From Flavobacteriaceae bacterium (GTDB taxonomy: Bacteria > Bacteroidota > Bacteroidia > Flavobacteriales > Flavobacteriaceae): 46,188 bases of DNA. Under the pieces are notes generated by a model that saw nothing but the letters and a program-made list of their open reading frames with translations, had not been told where the DNA came from and did not search any database. The DNA lies in NCBI GenBank assembly GCA_947491985.1, contig CANLLR010000022.1:1-46188 (forward strand), read 5' to 3'. A program made the position numbers and the translations under genes. How positions within the stretch are numbered: position 1 is the stretch's first letter; every line of letters begins with the position of its first letter. Positions 26,360-35,163 of the stretch are shown here, piece after piece.

Positions 26360-27016
26360 TTATTTTGACGCAATAACGGTTCTGTTTCCGATTGCTTTTT
26401 GACTTAAAGTTACATCAATTTTTGTTCCTATTGGCAAATAAATATCAACACGAGAACCAAATTTAATAAATCCGGCGTCATCACCTTGGGTGACTTGTGT
26501 TCCTTCTTCAGCATAATTTACAATTCGTTTTGCCAAAGCGCCAGCAATTTGTCGGTATAAAATTTCGCCAAAACCTGGACTATCAATAACTACAGTGGTT
26601 CGTTCGTTTTCTGTACTCGCTTTGGGATGCCAAGCCACTAAATATTTGCCTGGGTGGTATTTGCTGTATTTTACTTTTCCACCTACTGCATATCGGGTAA
26701 CGTGAACGTTTATTGGTGACATGAAAATCGAGACTTGTAATCGTTTGTCTTTGAAATATTCGGGTTCGAATACTTCTTCAATAACAACTACTTTTCCGTC
26801 AACTGGTGCAATGATGTGGTCATCACTTGGATGAATGCGACGATCTGGATTTCTAAAAAATTGCAAAACCAATAATAGCAATAGGAGTAGTGTTATTTGT
26901 ACGGTTTTTAAAATCCAAAAGTTATCATTACCAATCAAATAGGAACTTCCCAACAATAAAACTACAAAAGTTGTTGTGGAAATAAGGATGATTTTTGCGC
27001 CTTCTTTATGAAACAT
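26360..27016 (-). CDS. psd: Phosphatidylserine decarboxylase
   Basis: Converts phosphatidylserine to phosphatidylethanolamine. The protein has 218 residues and is the short archaeal/Bacteroidota-type form. Two N-terminal membrane segments lie at about 8-27 and 35-52. The decarboxylase core has APVDGKVV, SPINVHVTRYAVGG and the self-cleavage site FGS at 186-188, where S188 would become the pyruvoyl group. It overlaps the 3' end of cdsA by 11 bases, and ACBP follows immediately. Confidence 0.93.
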   Translation of the reverse strand: MFHKEGAKIILISTTTFVVLLLGSSYLIGNDNFWILKTVQITLLLLLLLVLQFFRNPDRRIHPSDDHIIAPVDGKVVVIEEVFEPEYFKDKRLQVSIFMSPINVHVTRYAVGGKVKYSKYHPGKYLVAWHPKASTENERTTVVIDSPGFGEILYRQIAGALAKRIVNYAEEGTQVTQGDDAGFIKFGSRVDIYLPIGTKIDVTLSQKAIGNRTVIASK

Positions 27017-27809
27017 AATATAAAATTTGATAGAATAAGAAAATAAATGGTGCTACAAATATAATACTATCTAGTCGATCTAGCATACCGCCATGACCAG
27101 GCATTATAGTTCCGCTGTCTTTTACACCTGCCATTCGTTTGAATTTGGATTCGATTAAATCTCCCAATGTGCTAAAAACAACTACTATTAGTGAAATGAT
27201 GATCCATATTAATGGTGTGGCTTCAATATAATATTTTGAAAGTAAATAACTAGCAATGACACAAAAAACTACACCTCCTACGAATCCTTCAACTGTTTTT
27301 TTTGGGGATATTTTTTCGAGTAGTTTGTGTTTACCTATTGATTTTCCAACCACATAAGCAAAGGTATCGTTGGTCCAGATCAATATAAAAATACTGATGA
27401 TTATTTTTGGGTTGAAACCACGTATTCCGAAAGGAATTTTGGTAATAATAATAAAAGGAAGAATAATGTAACCCGCTAAAAACAAGTATTTTGAAAACGT
27501 ATCTAATTTTTCTTTTTTGTGATTGAATAACAAAAGTAAGCCTTTGACTGACACAAAAAGGGTTATAATTAAAATAAGTATATCGTTTGTTTTGTTGGTT
27601 CTGTAGTAGGTTCCCAAAATAAAAGAAGTTCCGCCAATTAGTAATGGAAGTAGTTTATTGACCTGAATTAACTGGCAAAATTCATAAATACAAATGAGTA
27701 AGAACACACCAAACAATACAAAAAAACTACTACTGGAATAGGATGTAGCCATAAGTAATATAATTACATATACTAATCCCGAAAGTGATCTCGTAATAGT
27801 TTCATTCAT
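27006..27809 (-). CDS. cdsA: Phosphatidate cytidylyltransferase
   Basis: Makes CDP-diacylglycerol from phosphatidate and CTP. The protein has 267 residues and about seven hydrophobic segments. The C-terminal family signature is complete: SKFKRMAGVKDSG followed by MPGHGGMLDRLD. It starts one base after the LUD-domain gene's stop and overlaps psd, so LUD, cdsA, psd, ACBP and SOD read as one operon. Confidence 0.95.
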   Translation of the reverse strand: MNETITRSLSGLVYVIILLMATSYSSSSFFVLFGVFLLICIYEFCQLIQVNKLLPLLIGGTSFILGTYYRTNKTNDILILIITLFVSVKGLLLLFNHKKEKLDTFSKYLFLAGYIILPFIIITKIPFGIRGFNPKIIISIFILIWTNDTFAYVVGKSIGKHKLLEKISPKKTVEGFVGGVVFCVIASYLLSKYYIEATPLIWIIISLIVVVFSTLGDLIESKFKRMAGVKDSGTIMPGHGGMLDRLDSIIFVAPFIFLFYQILYYVS

Positions 27810-27810
27810 T

Positions 27811-28410
27811 TTATAAATCTTCTAAAAGTAATAAGTAAAGATTTTTGGCACAACTACCGTAGGTTAAAAAATCTTCATCTTGTACTTTTTCGAAATACTT
27901 TATAGTAGTTATGTTGGTTGGGTAATCTTTAGTATATTTTTTCTTAATCACTCTTAAACCATCACTTTTCGATTCTAATATTTGACTTGTAGTCGCTAGA
28001 ATAACAATATTATCAGGAAGTTCGTTTGGTTTATAGTGTTTGATTTGATTGGAAGAAAACAATACTGATCCTTCATCAGAAATTAAATTTTCGCAACTGG
28101 CTAAGAAAAACTTGGGATCTTTAGGTTGCGTATAATTTAACTTATTTTCATCTAATAGATTGAATAACTTCGGATCGTAGCACAAAACTTCGCTCTCAAA
28201 CCAATCGTTTTCTTCTAGAATATTTTCAAATTGTTCTCTTACTTCAGCCAAGTTTTCACAATATAAAAACTTACCTCCATTTTTTTTGAAGTTATAGGTA
28301 AAAAGCTCATCAACAGGTAGTGATGACTTTTTTGGTGAGTTATATTCACTTTGGTTATCTTCATCAGAGGCGTCATTGCCTGAACCAAATATTTTTTTAA
28401 AAAGACTCAT
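27811..28410 (-). CDS. LUD (LutC-like) domain protein
   Basis: Protein of 199 residues from MSLFKKIFGSG. After an acidic low-complexity linker (SGNDASDEDNQSE) comes a LUD/LutC-like domain: FLASCENLISDEGSVLFSSNQ and NIVILATTSQIL are typical. LutC proteins take part in lactate use, but no lutA or lutB is nearby and the position between ftsH and cdsA suggests another, unknown role. I chose ATG 28410 because the upstream start lies near the predicted promoter region. Confidence 0.78.
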   Translation of the reverse strand: MSLFKKIFGSGNDASDEDNQSEYNSPKKSSLPVDELFTYNFKKNGGKFLYCENLAEVREQFENILEENDWFESEVLCYDPKLFNLLDENKLNYTQPKDPKFFLASCENLISDEGSVLFSSNQIKHYKPNELPDNIVILATTSQILESKSDGLRVIKKKYTKDYPTNITTIKYFEKVQDEDFLTYGSCAKNLYLLLLEDL

Positions 28411-28449
28411 AGTTGTATATAAGGACTTGTTTTGTAACTTGAAAACATT

Positions 28450-28457
28450 CAAAGATA
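28450..28457 (-). promoter_or_regulatory. Predicted -7 box restarting transcription after ftsH
   Basis: TATCTTTG on the minus strand, an exact TAnnTTTG match, directly after the ftsH terminator and 39 bases before the LUD gene's ATG. Confidence 0.5.
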
Positions 28458-28459
28458 AA

Positions 28460-28498
28460 AAAATCTTAATTCAAAAGCATTTTTTGAATTAAGATTTT
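28460..28498 (-). terminator. Terminator of ftsH
   Basis: AAAATCTTAATTCAAAA (28460-28476) and its exact complement (28482-28498) form a 17-bp perfect stem with a 5-base loop. A T-tract follows on the minus strand. Confidence 0.85.
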
Positions 28499-28517
28499 CG
28501 TAAATTTTGTATAATCG

Positions 28518-30443
28518 TTATTCTTTAGCTAAATCGACATCTTCTTTATCATATAATCTTTTGCCAAAAATAGTTTCAAGATCATCTTTAAAAATGACTT
28601 CTTTTTCTATCAAAATGGCAGCCAATTGATTTAATTTATCTTTGTTTTCTTCCAAAATAGCAATAGCTCTTTGGTATTGACTTTCGATTAAAATGGAAAT
28701 CTCTTGATCGATAATATGTGCTGTTTCTTCTGAATAAGGTTTAGAAAAATTGTACTCACTTTGACCTGATGAATCGTAATAGGTAACATTACCTAATTTT
28801 TCATTCAAACCATAAATGGTAACCATGGCACGCGCTTGTTTTGTTACTTTTTCAAGATCACTTAACGCGCCTGTTGAAATGGTATTGAAAGTTACTTTTT
28901 CAGCAGCTCTTCCTCCCATCGTAGCACACATTTCGTCAAGCATTTGATCGGGACGAACAATAAGTCGTTCTTCTGGTAAATACCAAGCTGCTCCTAAACT
29001 TTGCCCTCTGGGAACAATAGTTACTTTTACTAAAGGCGCCGCATGCTCTAGCATCCAACTTACGGTTGCGTGTCCGGCTTCATGAATCGCAATAGCTCTT
29101 TTCTCTTCAGGAGTAACGATTTTATTTTTCTTTTCTAATCCGCCCACAATTCGGTCAACGGCATCTAAAAAGTCTTGTTTATCTACAGCAGTTTTGTTGT
29201 TACGAGCAGCAATTAAAGCCGCTTCATTACACACATTGGCTATATCAGCCCCTGAAAATCCAGGCGTTTGTTTGGCAAGAAAATCAACATCTAAACCGTC
29301 TACTTTTTTCAAAGGAGTTAAATGGACTTGAAAAATTTCTTTTCGCTCTCTGATATCTGGTAAGTCAACATAAATTTGACGGTCAAAACGACCAGCCCGC
29401 ATCAATGCTTTATCTAATACATCAGCTCTATTGGTTGCTGCTAGTACGATTACATTGGTATCCGTACCAAATCCGTCCATCTCAGTTAGCAATTGATTTA
29501 ATGTATTTTCACGCTCGTCATTTGACCCAGAAAAGTTGTTTTTGCCACGGGCACGTCCGACAGCATCAATTTCATCTATAAAAATGATGGCAGGTGATTT
29601 GTCTTTGGCTTGTTTGAATAAATCACGGACTCTAGAAGCTCCAACTCCAACAAACATTTCTACGAAATCGGAACCCGATAAGGAGAAAAAGGGTACTTTA
29701 GCTTCACCTGCAACGGCTTTTGCCAATAATGTTTTTCCTGTTCCAGGAGGTCCAACGAGTAAAGCGCCTTTAGGAATTTTACCTCCAAGTGCAGTATATT
29801 TCTCAGGATTTCTTAGGAATTCTACAATTTCTTGTACTTCTTCTTTGGCACCTTCTAAACCTGCAACGTCTTTAAATGTTACTTTAGTATCTGTTTTTTC
29901 ATCAAAAAGTTTGGCTTTTGATTTTCCGATATTGAATATCTGTCCACCACCACCACCGGCTCCACCACCGCCAGACATTCGTCTCATGATGTAAATCCAA
30001 ACACCAATAATTAAAACAAAAGGTAATATTTGGAAAAGTAAACCTGTCCAATCGTCTTTTTGTTTGAAATCGTATACTTTTAATTTACCATCAACAATGG
30101 CTTTATCTAATTTCTTCTCGTAATTTTGAGTATCACCAATATCAAAAATATAATGAGGTCCTTTGTTTGGATTACCCAGTACATCAATAGCTACTTTTTT
30201 GTTGGCTTTGTCTTTTAATGCCGCTGGTGTTAAATATATTTCGGCTTGTACTTTGTTGAAAATGATTACTTTTTCAATCTGTCCTTTGTTTAAAAGCTCT
30301 TCCGATTTAGAAGAAGTTATTTTTTGTGGATCTTGAAAACTTCCACCATTTAATAAACTTAAAAGTAAAAATATACCTATAAGTGCCCCGTAAATCCACC
30401 ACGGGCTTATTTTGAAATTTGTTGGTTTTTTTTCTGTTGACAT
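28518..30443 (-). CDS. ftsH: Membrane AAA+ zinc metalloprotease FtsH
   Basis: Inner-membrane protease for quality control and regulated turnover, 641 residues. Membrane segments at about 14-32 and 132-150 flank a periplasmic domain, followed by a glycine-rich stretch. The AAA domain has Walker A GPPGTGKT at 231-238 and Walker [12 protein letters not shown], and the second region of homology is clear. The zinc site HEAGH is at 454-458. rsfS lies just upstream (16 bases), as one unit. In other bacteria FtsH controls LpxC; that target is not visible here. Confidence 0.98.
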   Translation of the reverse strand: MSTEKKPTNFKISPWWIYGALIGIFLLLSLLNGGSFQDPQKITSSKSEELLNKGQIEKVIIFNKVQAEIYLTPAALKDKANKKVAIDVLGNPNKGPHYIFDIGDTQNYEKKLDKAIVDGKLKVYDFKQKDDWTGLLFQILPFVLIIGVWIYIMRRMSGGGGAGGGGGQIFNIGKSKAKLFDEKTDTKVTFKDVAGLEGAKEEVQEIVEFLRNPEKYTALGGKIPKGALLVGPPGTGKTLLAKAVAGEAKVPFFSLSGSDFVEMFVGVGASRVRDLFKQAKDKSPAIIFIDEIDAVGRARGKNNFSGSNDERENTLNQLLTEMDGFGTDTNVIVLAATNRADVLDKALMRAGRFDRQIYVDLPDIRERKEIFQVHLTPLKKVDGLDVDFLAKQTPGFSGADIANVCNEAALIAARNNKTAVDKQDFLDAVDRIVGGLEKKNKIVTPEEKRAIAIHEAGHATVSWMLEHAAPLVKVTIVPRGQSLGAAWYLPEERLIVRPDQMLDEMCATMGGRAAEKVTFNTISTGALSDLEKVTKQARAMVTIYGLNEKLGNVTYYDSSGQSEYNFSKPYSEETAHIIDQEISILIESQYQRAIAILEENKDKLNQLAAILIEKEVIFKDDLETIFGKRLYDKEDVDLAKE

Positions 30444-30459
30444 TATTTATTTTGTACTT

Positions 30460-30831
30460 TTAATATTTATTTTCTAGCGTAGTGATTTTCGCATCGCCCC
30501 AGAGTCCTTCGATGTTATAATATTCACGAATTTGTTTTTGGAAAACATGAACTACAATACTTACATAGTCCATTAATACCCATTCAGCATTATCAGAACC
30601 TTCAACATGCCAAGGTTTGTCTTTTAATTCTTTTGAAACTAATTTTTGAATCGAATTTACAATAGCGTTCACTTGAGTGTTTGAACTTCCATTACAAATA
30701 ACAAAATAATCACAAACTGCGGTATCTATGTCTCTTAAATCTAGGATGTCTATATCGTTTCCTTTTACTTCTTCTATTCCTTTAATGATGTTTGTCAGTA
30801 AAACATCTGTGCTAGCGCTCTTCTTAGTCAT
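30460..30831 (-). CDS. rsfS: Ribosome silencing factor RsfS
   Basis: Binds L14 of the large subunit and blocks subunit joining when nutrients are low. The 123-residue length is normal. Family motifs are DILDLRDIDTAVCDYFVICNGSS-type core, DKPWHVEG, AEWVLMDYVSIVVHVF and YYNIEGLWGDA. It is the first gene of the unit with ftsH. A -7 box TACCTTTG (30854-30861, minus strand) lies 22 bases before the ATG and abuts the divergent birA promoter. Confidence 0.96.
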   Translation of the reverse strand: MTKKSASTDVLLTNIIKGIEEVKGNDIDILDLRDIDTAVCDYFVICNGSSNTQVNAIVNSIQKLVSKELKDKPWHVEGSDNAEWVLMDYVSIVVHVFQKQIREYYNIEGLWGDAKITTLENKY

Positions 30832-30849
30832 TTATTATTTTTTCTGTAT

Positions 30850-30883
30850 TTTGCAAAGGTATCATTTTTTGTCTTTATTTTTG
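30850..30883 (+). promoter_or_regulatory. birA promoter, overlapping the rsfS -7 box
   Basis: Plus strand: TTTG (30850-30853), 22-base gap, TATTTTTG (30876-30883). The rsfS -7 box TACCTTTG (30854-30861, minus strand) lies in the gap, so the two promoters overlap. Confidence 0.6.
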
Positions 30884-30928
30884 ATGCTTAACATAAGTTT
30901 AAATATAAAAACTTATAAACTAATTTCC

Positions 30929-31660
30929 ATGAAACTCATCAAACTCAGTGCCATAGATTCGACTAATGATTTTTTAAAAGAATTGTCTAAAAATGAGACT
31001 TTGGAAAATTTCACGACAGTAGTCGCCGAACAACAATTAAAAGGCAAGGGGCAGATGGGTTCAAGTTGGGTAACTGAAAAAGGTAAAAATTTGATAATGA
31101 GTACCTTGATTAAAGATGTAGTTACGAATGTAGATCAGGTTTTTCATTTAAATGTAGCGGTTTCAATAGCAATTATTCAAGTTTTAGAGACTTTAAACAT
31201 TCCGAGTTTGTCAATAAAATGGCCCAACGACATTATGTCAGATGGTAAAAAAATCGCTGGAATTTTAATTGAAAATCGATTTAAATCGAACACTACAATA
31301 GAATCAGTGGTCGGAATTGGTTTGAACGTCAATCAAAAAGACTATAGTTCGCTACCCAAGGCATCATCCATGTCAATTGTAGCTAACATAGAATTTGATA
31401 TCGACTTGATTTTAGAGGAATTTATTGCAAAAATTCAAGCAAATTGTAATTACATCAGTAAAAATGCTACCGAAAAACTTTGGACCATATATTTGGAGAA
31501 TTTATTCAAAAAGGGTCTTTTAATGAGTTTTGAAGACCAACATAAATCTGTCTTTAACGGAACTATACTAGGTGTTACTCATGAAGGTAAATTAGAAGTG
31601 GCTCATCAAGACAAAACTATTCATTATTACGGAATTAAAGAAATTACCTTACTTTATTAA
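30929..31660 (+). CDS. birA: Biotin--[acetyl-CoA-carboxylase] ligase
   Basis: Attaches biotin to the carrier protein of acetyl-CoA carboxylase. It has 243 residues from MKLIKLSAIDSTNDF. The catalytic loop KGKGQMGSSW, IKWPNDIM and KKIAGILIE are all present. There is no N-terminal HTH, so this is a ligase without repressor function (class I). The frame stays open 67 codons upstream, but that stretch overlaps rsfS and both promoters, so ATG 30929 is right. Confidence 0.93.
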   Translation: MKLIKLSAIDSTNDFLKELSKNETLENFTTVVAEQQLKGKGQMGSSWVTEKGKNLIMSTLIKDVVTNVDQVFHLNVAVSIAIIQVLETLNIPSLSIKWPNDIMSDGKKIAGILIENRFKSNTTIESVVGIGLNVNQKDYSSLPKASSMSIVANIEFDIDLILEEFIAKIQANCNYISKNATEKLWTIYLENLFKKGLLMSFEDQHKSVFNGTILGVTHEGKLEVAHQDKTIHYYGIKEITLLY

Positions 31661-31661
31661 A

Positions 31662-32054
31662 TTACAATTTACCCATATTTTGAGCCAATGTTTCAATAAA
31701 TTTAGATATTGGTCCTTTAATCATCATTGCCATCATTGGATTGAAATCTCCTTCAAAATCTAGTTTTACGGCACTTTGATTTTCTGTCAGCGTTTCAATA
31801 TTTGCTACGAGTGTAAACGGTAATTTATCACTTGCTGCAGCTAAAACCACTTTACTATTTGGAGTTTTTTCTTTCATTTTTAATTTGATTTCGGGCATAC
31901 CTTTCAAACCAAAATTAAAAATATCATCGCCTAAAACTTCAAATTTCGCAATATTTTCGGGCATCAGTTTTTCGAAATTTTTCACATCTGATAAGGAATT
32001 GAACAAATATTCAGCTGATTTTTCTACGGTAACTTTAGGACTTTCTAAATTCAT
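31662..32054 (-). CDS. SRPBCC (START-like) family protein
   Basis: Small lipid- or ligand-binding fold protein of 130 residues. It begins with a beta strand and helix (VTVEKSAEYLFNSLSDVKNFEKLMP), as in polyketide cyclase/START-like proteins, and ends with a long C-terminal helix (SKFIETLAQNMGKL). The ligand is unknown. It lies downstream of pyrE on the same strand and meets birA tail to tail, one base apart. Confidence 0.82.
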   Translation of the reverse strand: MNLESPKVTVEKSAEYLFNSLSDVKNFEKLMPENIAKFEVLGDDIFNFGLKGMPEIKLKMKEKTPNSKVVLAAASDKLPFTLVANIETLTENQSAVKLDFEGDFNPMMAMMIKGPISKFIETLAQNMGKL

Positions 32055-32057
32055 TTA

Positions 32058-32094
32058 TTTGTCATTACGAGAAAGGACGTAATCTCTTTCTCAA
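32058..32094. repeat. GTCATTACGAG-type short repeat
   Basis: GTCATTACGAG (32061-32071) followed by CGTAATCTC, with ATTACG/CGTAAT and GAGAAAG/CTTTCTC inverted pairs. It resembles the repeat nested in element C at 25198-25226. It fills the spacer between pyrE and the SRPBCC gene. Confidence 0.5.
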
Positions 32095-32103
32095 ATTTTA
32101 ATT

Positions 32104-32757
32104 TTATTTATTTTCTAAAACATTCCATGTTGACGGACTTTTGCGCCATTCTTGTAATGTAATTTGCTCTTCTTCGGTTATGTACTTTTTTTCTACAGCC
32201 AAATTCAGTAAGTTTTCATAATTGCTCAATGTGTTTAAAGCAACATTTGCATTTTTGAAATTTTCGGTAGCCACATCAAATCCATACGAAAAAATGGCTA
32301 CCATTCCTTTTACATTGGCACCTGCTTCTTTCAAAGCTTCGACAGCTAATAAACTACTATTTCCAGTACTTATCAAATCTTCAACCACAACTACATTTTG
32401 CCCTTTTTGCAAAAATCCTTCTACTTGATTTTGTCTTCCGTGTTTTTTTGCCTCAGGTCTAACGTATACAAATGGCAGTCCGAGCTCTTCTGCAACAAGT
32501 ATGCCAATGCCAATCGCCCCGGTAGCAACACCCGCAATTACATCGGGCTTGCCATACAATACTTCAATTTGTTTGGCAAACTCATCGCGCACATAATTGC
32601 GTATCGCTGGAAATGAGAGTGTTAAACGATTGTCGCAATAAATAGGAGAATGCCATCCCGAAGCCCATAAAAAAGGTTTTGACGGATTCAATTTAATTGC
32701 ATTTATTTGTAAAAGCAATTCGGCTGTTTTTTCGGCTGTATCTGTGTTAAAAATCAT
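32104..32757 (-). CDS. pyrE: Orotate phosphoribosyltransferase
   Basis: Makes orotidine 5'-phosphate from orotate and PRPP in pyrimidine synthesis. It has 217 residues from MIFNTDTAEKTAELLL. Motifs: FLWASGWHSPIYCDNR, the catalytic loop RPEAKKHGRQNQVEG, and the PRPP-binding VVVVEDLISTGNSSL. I start at ATG 32757; a longer frame upstream runs into the divergent NUDIX gene and through the promoter. The two ATGs are only 7 bases apart. Confidence 0.95.
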   Translation of the reverse strand: MIFNTDTAEKTAELLLQINAIKLNPSKPFLWASGWHSPIYCDNRLTLSFPAIRNYVRDEFAKQIEVLYGKPDVIAGVATGAIGIGILVAEELGLPFVYVRPEAKKHGRQNQVEGFLQKGQNVVVVEDLISTGNSSLLAVEALKEAGANVKGMVAIFSYGFDVATENFKNANVALNTLSNYENLLNLAVEKKYITEEEQITLQEWRKSPSTWNVLENK

Positions 32758-32761
32758 ACTA

Positions 32762-32790
32762 CAAATGTATAAAGTTTTTGTGAACGACAA
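32762..32790 (-). promoter_or_regulatory. Consensus pyrE promoter inside the NUDIX gene
   Basis: Minus strand: TTG (32788-32790), 18-base gap, TACATTTG (32762-32769). The pyrE ATG follows after 4 bases, so a leaderless transcript is expected. The promoter lies within the first codons of the divergent gene. Confidence 0.6.
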
Positions 32791-33361
32791 GCCACTTTTT
32801 TTGACAAATGAAATTGCCAAAGAAACCGATTTTCAACTTTTTTTACTTGAAAGTATTGATATTGAGCAGCTTATAATTAAAATGTTTAACAATAAAATTT
32901 TAAAAGCTTATTTATATTATCCAGATGAAAAAGCCATCTTAAAAAAAGTCAAAGAAAAGATACCGGTTAACAAAGCTGGTGGTGGACTTGTTTACAACAA
33001 TAAAGGAGAAGTGTTGTTTATTTTTAGAAATGGGAAATGGGATTTACCAAAAGGAGGCATCGAAAAAGGGGAGGAAATTGAGGAGACAGCCGTTCGAGAA
33101 GTAGAAGAAGAAACGGGTGTTACAGGATTGAAAATCACAAAAAAACTTCAAAAAACCTATCACATTTTTAAACGTAACGGTCGTTATAAATTAAAAATTA
33201 CGCATTGGTTTGAAATGAATACCAATTATGAAGGAACGCCTTTTGCACAAGTAGAAGAAGGAATTGAAAAAGCCGTTTGGCTCAATCCAGAGCAGGTGAA
33301 AGAAGCATTAAAAAATTCGTTTGAAAACATCAAGTTGCTATTCGAACCTGAAAGTATGTAA
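32765..33361 (+). CDS. NUDIX hydrolase
   Basis: Hydrolase of nucleoside-diphosphate-linked compounds, 198 residues from MYKVFVNDKPLFL. The N-terminal 70 residues are a separate small domain. The Nudix box is complete at about 97-119: GGIEKGEEIEETAVREVEEE followed by TGV. The substrate is not determined by the sequence. It is divergent from pyrE, with almost no intergenic space. Confidence 0.9.
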   Translation: MYKVFVNDKPLFLTNEIAKETDFQLFLLESIDIEQLIIKMFNNKILKAYLYYPDEKAILKKVKEKIPVNKAGGGLVYNNKGEVLFIFRNGKWDLPKGGIEKGEEIEETAVREVEEETGVTGLKITKKLQKTYHIFKRNGRYKLKITHWFEMNTNYEGTPFAQVEEGIEKAVWLNPEQVKEALKNSFENIKLLFEPESM

Positions 33362-33367
33362 AAATAA

Positions 33368-35089
33368 TTAACGAATTATTCTGTAAATTGGATATTGCAA
33401 ATGTGAATTTTCATAGTATTCCGAATGTTTGTAAATCCAATCCAATTGCACATTTCCATTCTCTAAAAAGGTTTTGTCTGCTTGCTTTTTCGCTTCAAAT
33501 TCCGTTTTAAGTGTTGTGTTTTTATCCAACAATTCTTTGGCCACATCTTCAAAAACATAGGCAGAAAAATATTCTTTTTGTTGCAAAATGACATCGAAAA
33601 AATTCCAATTAAAATACGAATCTACCGCTTCTGGCTCGAGTGTTTCTAATAGATATTTTACTCCAGATTGTTGAGTCGAAACCAAATAATCACCCCGGAA
33701 AAACTTAATTTTTTTTGAAGTTGCCTTAACCTTGGTGTTATAGTGTAAATAATGTCCTTCATAAGGCGATTTTGACGTTTCAAAACTGGCAATTTTATAC
33801 AATTCCACTTCAATTAGCGTATCGTTTAGAATGGTAGTAAATTGAACAGTGTTCAACTTTAATAGATCAATTACCTGCCATTGTGATTGCGGAATCACAT
33901 ACGATTTAGGAATGCTTACAAACTGTGTAGGTTTGTGGTTGCCATAAAACGGAATTTTTTTAAAAAAGGGTTTGTCTCTATCGTAATACAAACGGTCTTT
34001 TCCAGAAATGGCGCTTGGTTTCATTTTACCTTCAAATCCTTTAAAATCAAGATATAATACTTTGGTAGAATCTACTTCCCAATCGATGGGATACAATTTC
34101 CCAATTCCCAATTCTTTAGTATTTTCATTTCGTAAAGTTTTAATTTTCTTCCAATTTTCTTCGGTAGCACTAATGACACTTACCATAAATTCGTAGGTCA
34201 CTTTTACACGCTCTTTAAAAGGTTTTAGCATATGTGTTTCGGGTACAAATCCCAACGTATTAAAAAGTGTTGTGTAACCAGTTGCATATCGTGGTGTGTC
34301 GGTAAACTGTTCAAAACCTTTATCAGGCGTTGTACTGTGCACATTTACATAAGGTGTAATATCGATTTTTTTGCGATTCATGTCATTCACAATGTTGGGA
34401 AAAAATTCGGTGTTAAAATAGTTACCCAAAGCACTTCCCAATCGTTCATGTTGTGTGGCAATACAAGTAAAAGTATATTGATAATCGGCACCATTCGAAA
34501 CGTGATTGTCTAGAAACACATCTGGATTAATCTCATGAAACAACTGTTGAAAACTTCTGGCATTTTTGGTATCCGATTTTATAAAATCGCGATTCAAGTC
34601 GTAATTCCTCGCGTTGCCTCTAAATCCGTATTCTTCTGGACCATTTTGATTGGCTCGCGAGGTCGAATTTCTATTCAACATCCCACCAATATTGTAAACT
34701 GGAATTACAATTACCATTGTGTTTTTTGGCACTTTTGTTTTTTGAGTGGCTAAATCGCGCAGCAATTGCATCGAAGCATCAATTCCGTCGGGTTCACCTG
34801 GATGAATTCCGTTGTTAACCAAAATTTTTGCTTTATTTTGTTGAAAATTAAAATTTTTATTTTCAGAAAAAACAACAATATGCAAAGGTTTTCCGCTATC
34901 GGTTTTGTCTTTCTCGAAAAGTTGAATCGATTCGAAATTGGCATCCAATGCTTTATAATACGCAATACATTCGTCATACGTAGTCGATTGATTGCCATTC
35001 CCTTTTTCAAAGGGAGTAGGATAGTTTGGAAGTTTTTGTCCAAAGGAAACTATTGAAAAAAAGAGTAAAGAAATGTTTAAAAATCGCAT
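33368..35089 (-). CDS. Exported M14-family zinc carboxypeptidase-like protein
   Basis: Secreted or periplasmic protein of 573 residues. A signal peptide runs to about residue 17 (FSIVSFGQ). The M14 zinc ligands H96 and E99 lie in NNGIHPGEPDG, and the third ligand is likely the H in FLDNHVSNGADY. The C-terminal half is beta-rich and does not match a family I recognise. The start at 35089 is set by the signal peptide and by a -7 box 20 bases upstream; a longer frame to 35242 runs into the divergent helicase gene. Confidence 0.9.
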   Translation of the reverse strand: MRFLNISLLFFSIVSFGQKLPNYPTPFEKGNGNQSTTYDECIAYYKALDANFESIQLFEKDKTDSGKPLHIVVFSENKNFNFQQNKAKILVNNGIHPGEPDGIDASMQLLRDLATQKTKVPKNTMVIVIPVYNIGGMLNRNSTSRANQNGPEEYGFRGNARNYDLNRDFIKSDTKNARSFQQLFHEINPDVFLDNHVSNGADYQYTFTCIATQHERLGSALGNYFNTEFFPNIVNDMNRKKIDITPYVNVHSTTPDKGFEQFTDTPRYATGYTTLFNTLGFVPETHMLKPFKERVKVTYEFMVSVISATEENWKKIKTLRNENTKELGIGKLYPIDWEVDSTKVLYLDFKGFEGKMKPSAISGKDRLYYDRDKPFFKKIPFYGNHKPTQFVSIPKSYVIPQSQWQVIDLLKLNTVQFTTILNDTLIEVELYKIASFETSKSPYEGHYLHYNTKVKATSKKIKFFRGDYLVSTQQSGVKYLLETLEPEAVDSYFNWNFFDVILQQKEYFSAYVFEDVAKELLDKNTTLKTEFEAKKQADKTFLENGNVQLDWIYKHSEYYENSHLQYPIYRIIR

Positions 35090-35109
35090 GATCGAGTGGT
35101 ATTGAATTT

Positions 35110-35117
35110 CAAATATA
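35110..35117 (-). promoter_or_regulatory. Predicted -7 box of the M14 gene
   Basis: TATATTTG on the minus strand, an exact match to TAnnTTTG, 20 bases before the ATG at 35089. Confidence 0.5.
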
Positions 35118-35151
35118 AAGAAACTTTTAAATTTTAATTTGGAAATGGCTT

Positions 35152-35159
35152 TATCTTTG
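35152..35159 (+). promoter_or_regulatory. Predicted -7 box of the helicase gene, 4 bases before ATG
   Basis: TATCTTTG, an exact match; ATG 35164 follows after 4 bases, which predicts a leaderless transcript. Confidence 0.5.
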
Positions 35160-35163
35160 CAAA

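Noticed and set aside
27811..28410. LUD protein as part of a lactate utilisation operon
   Set aside because: No lutA or lutB partner lies in the window, and the gene is embedded with cdsA and psd.
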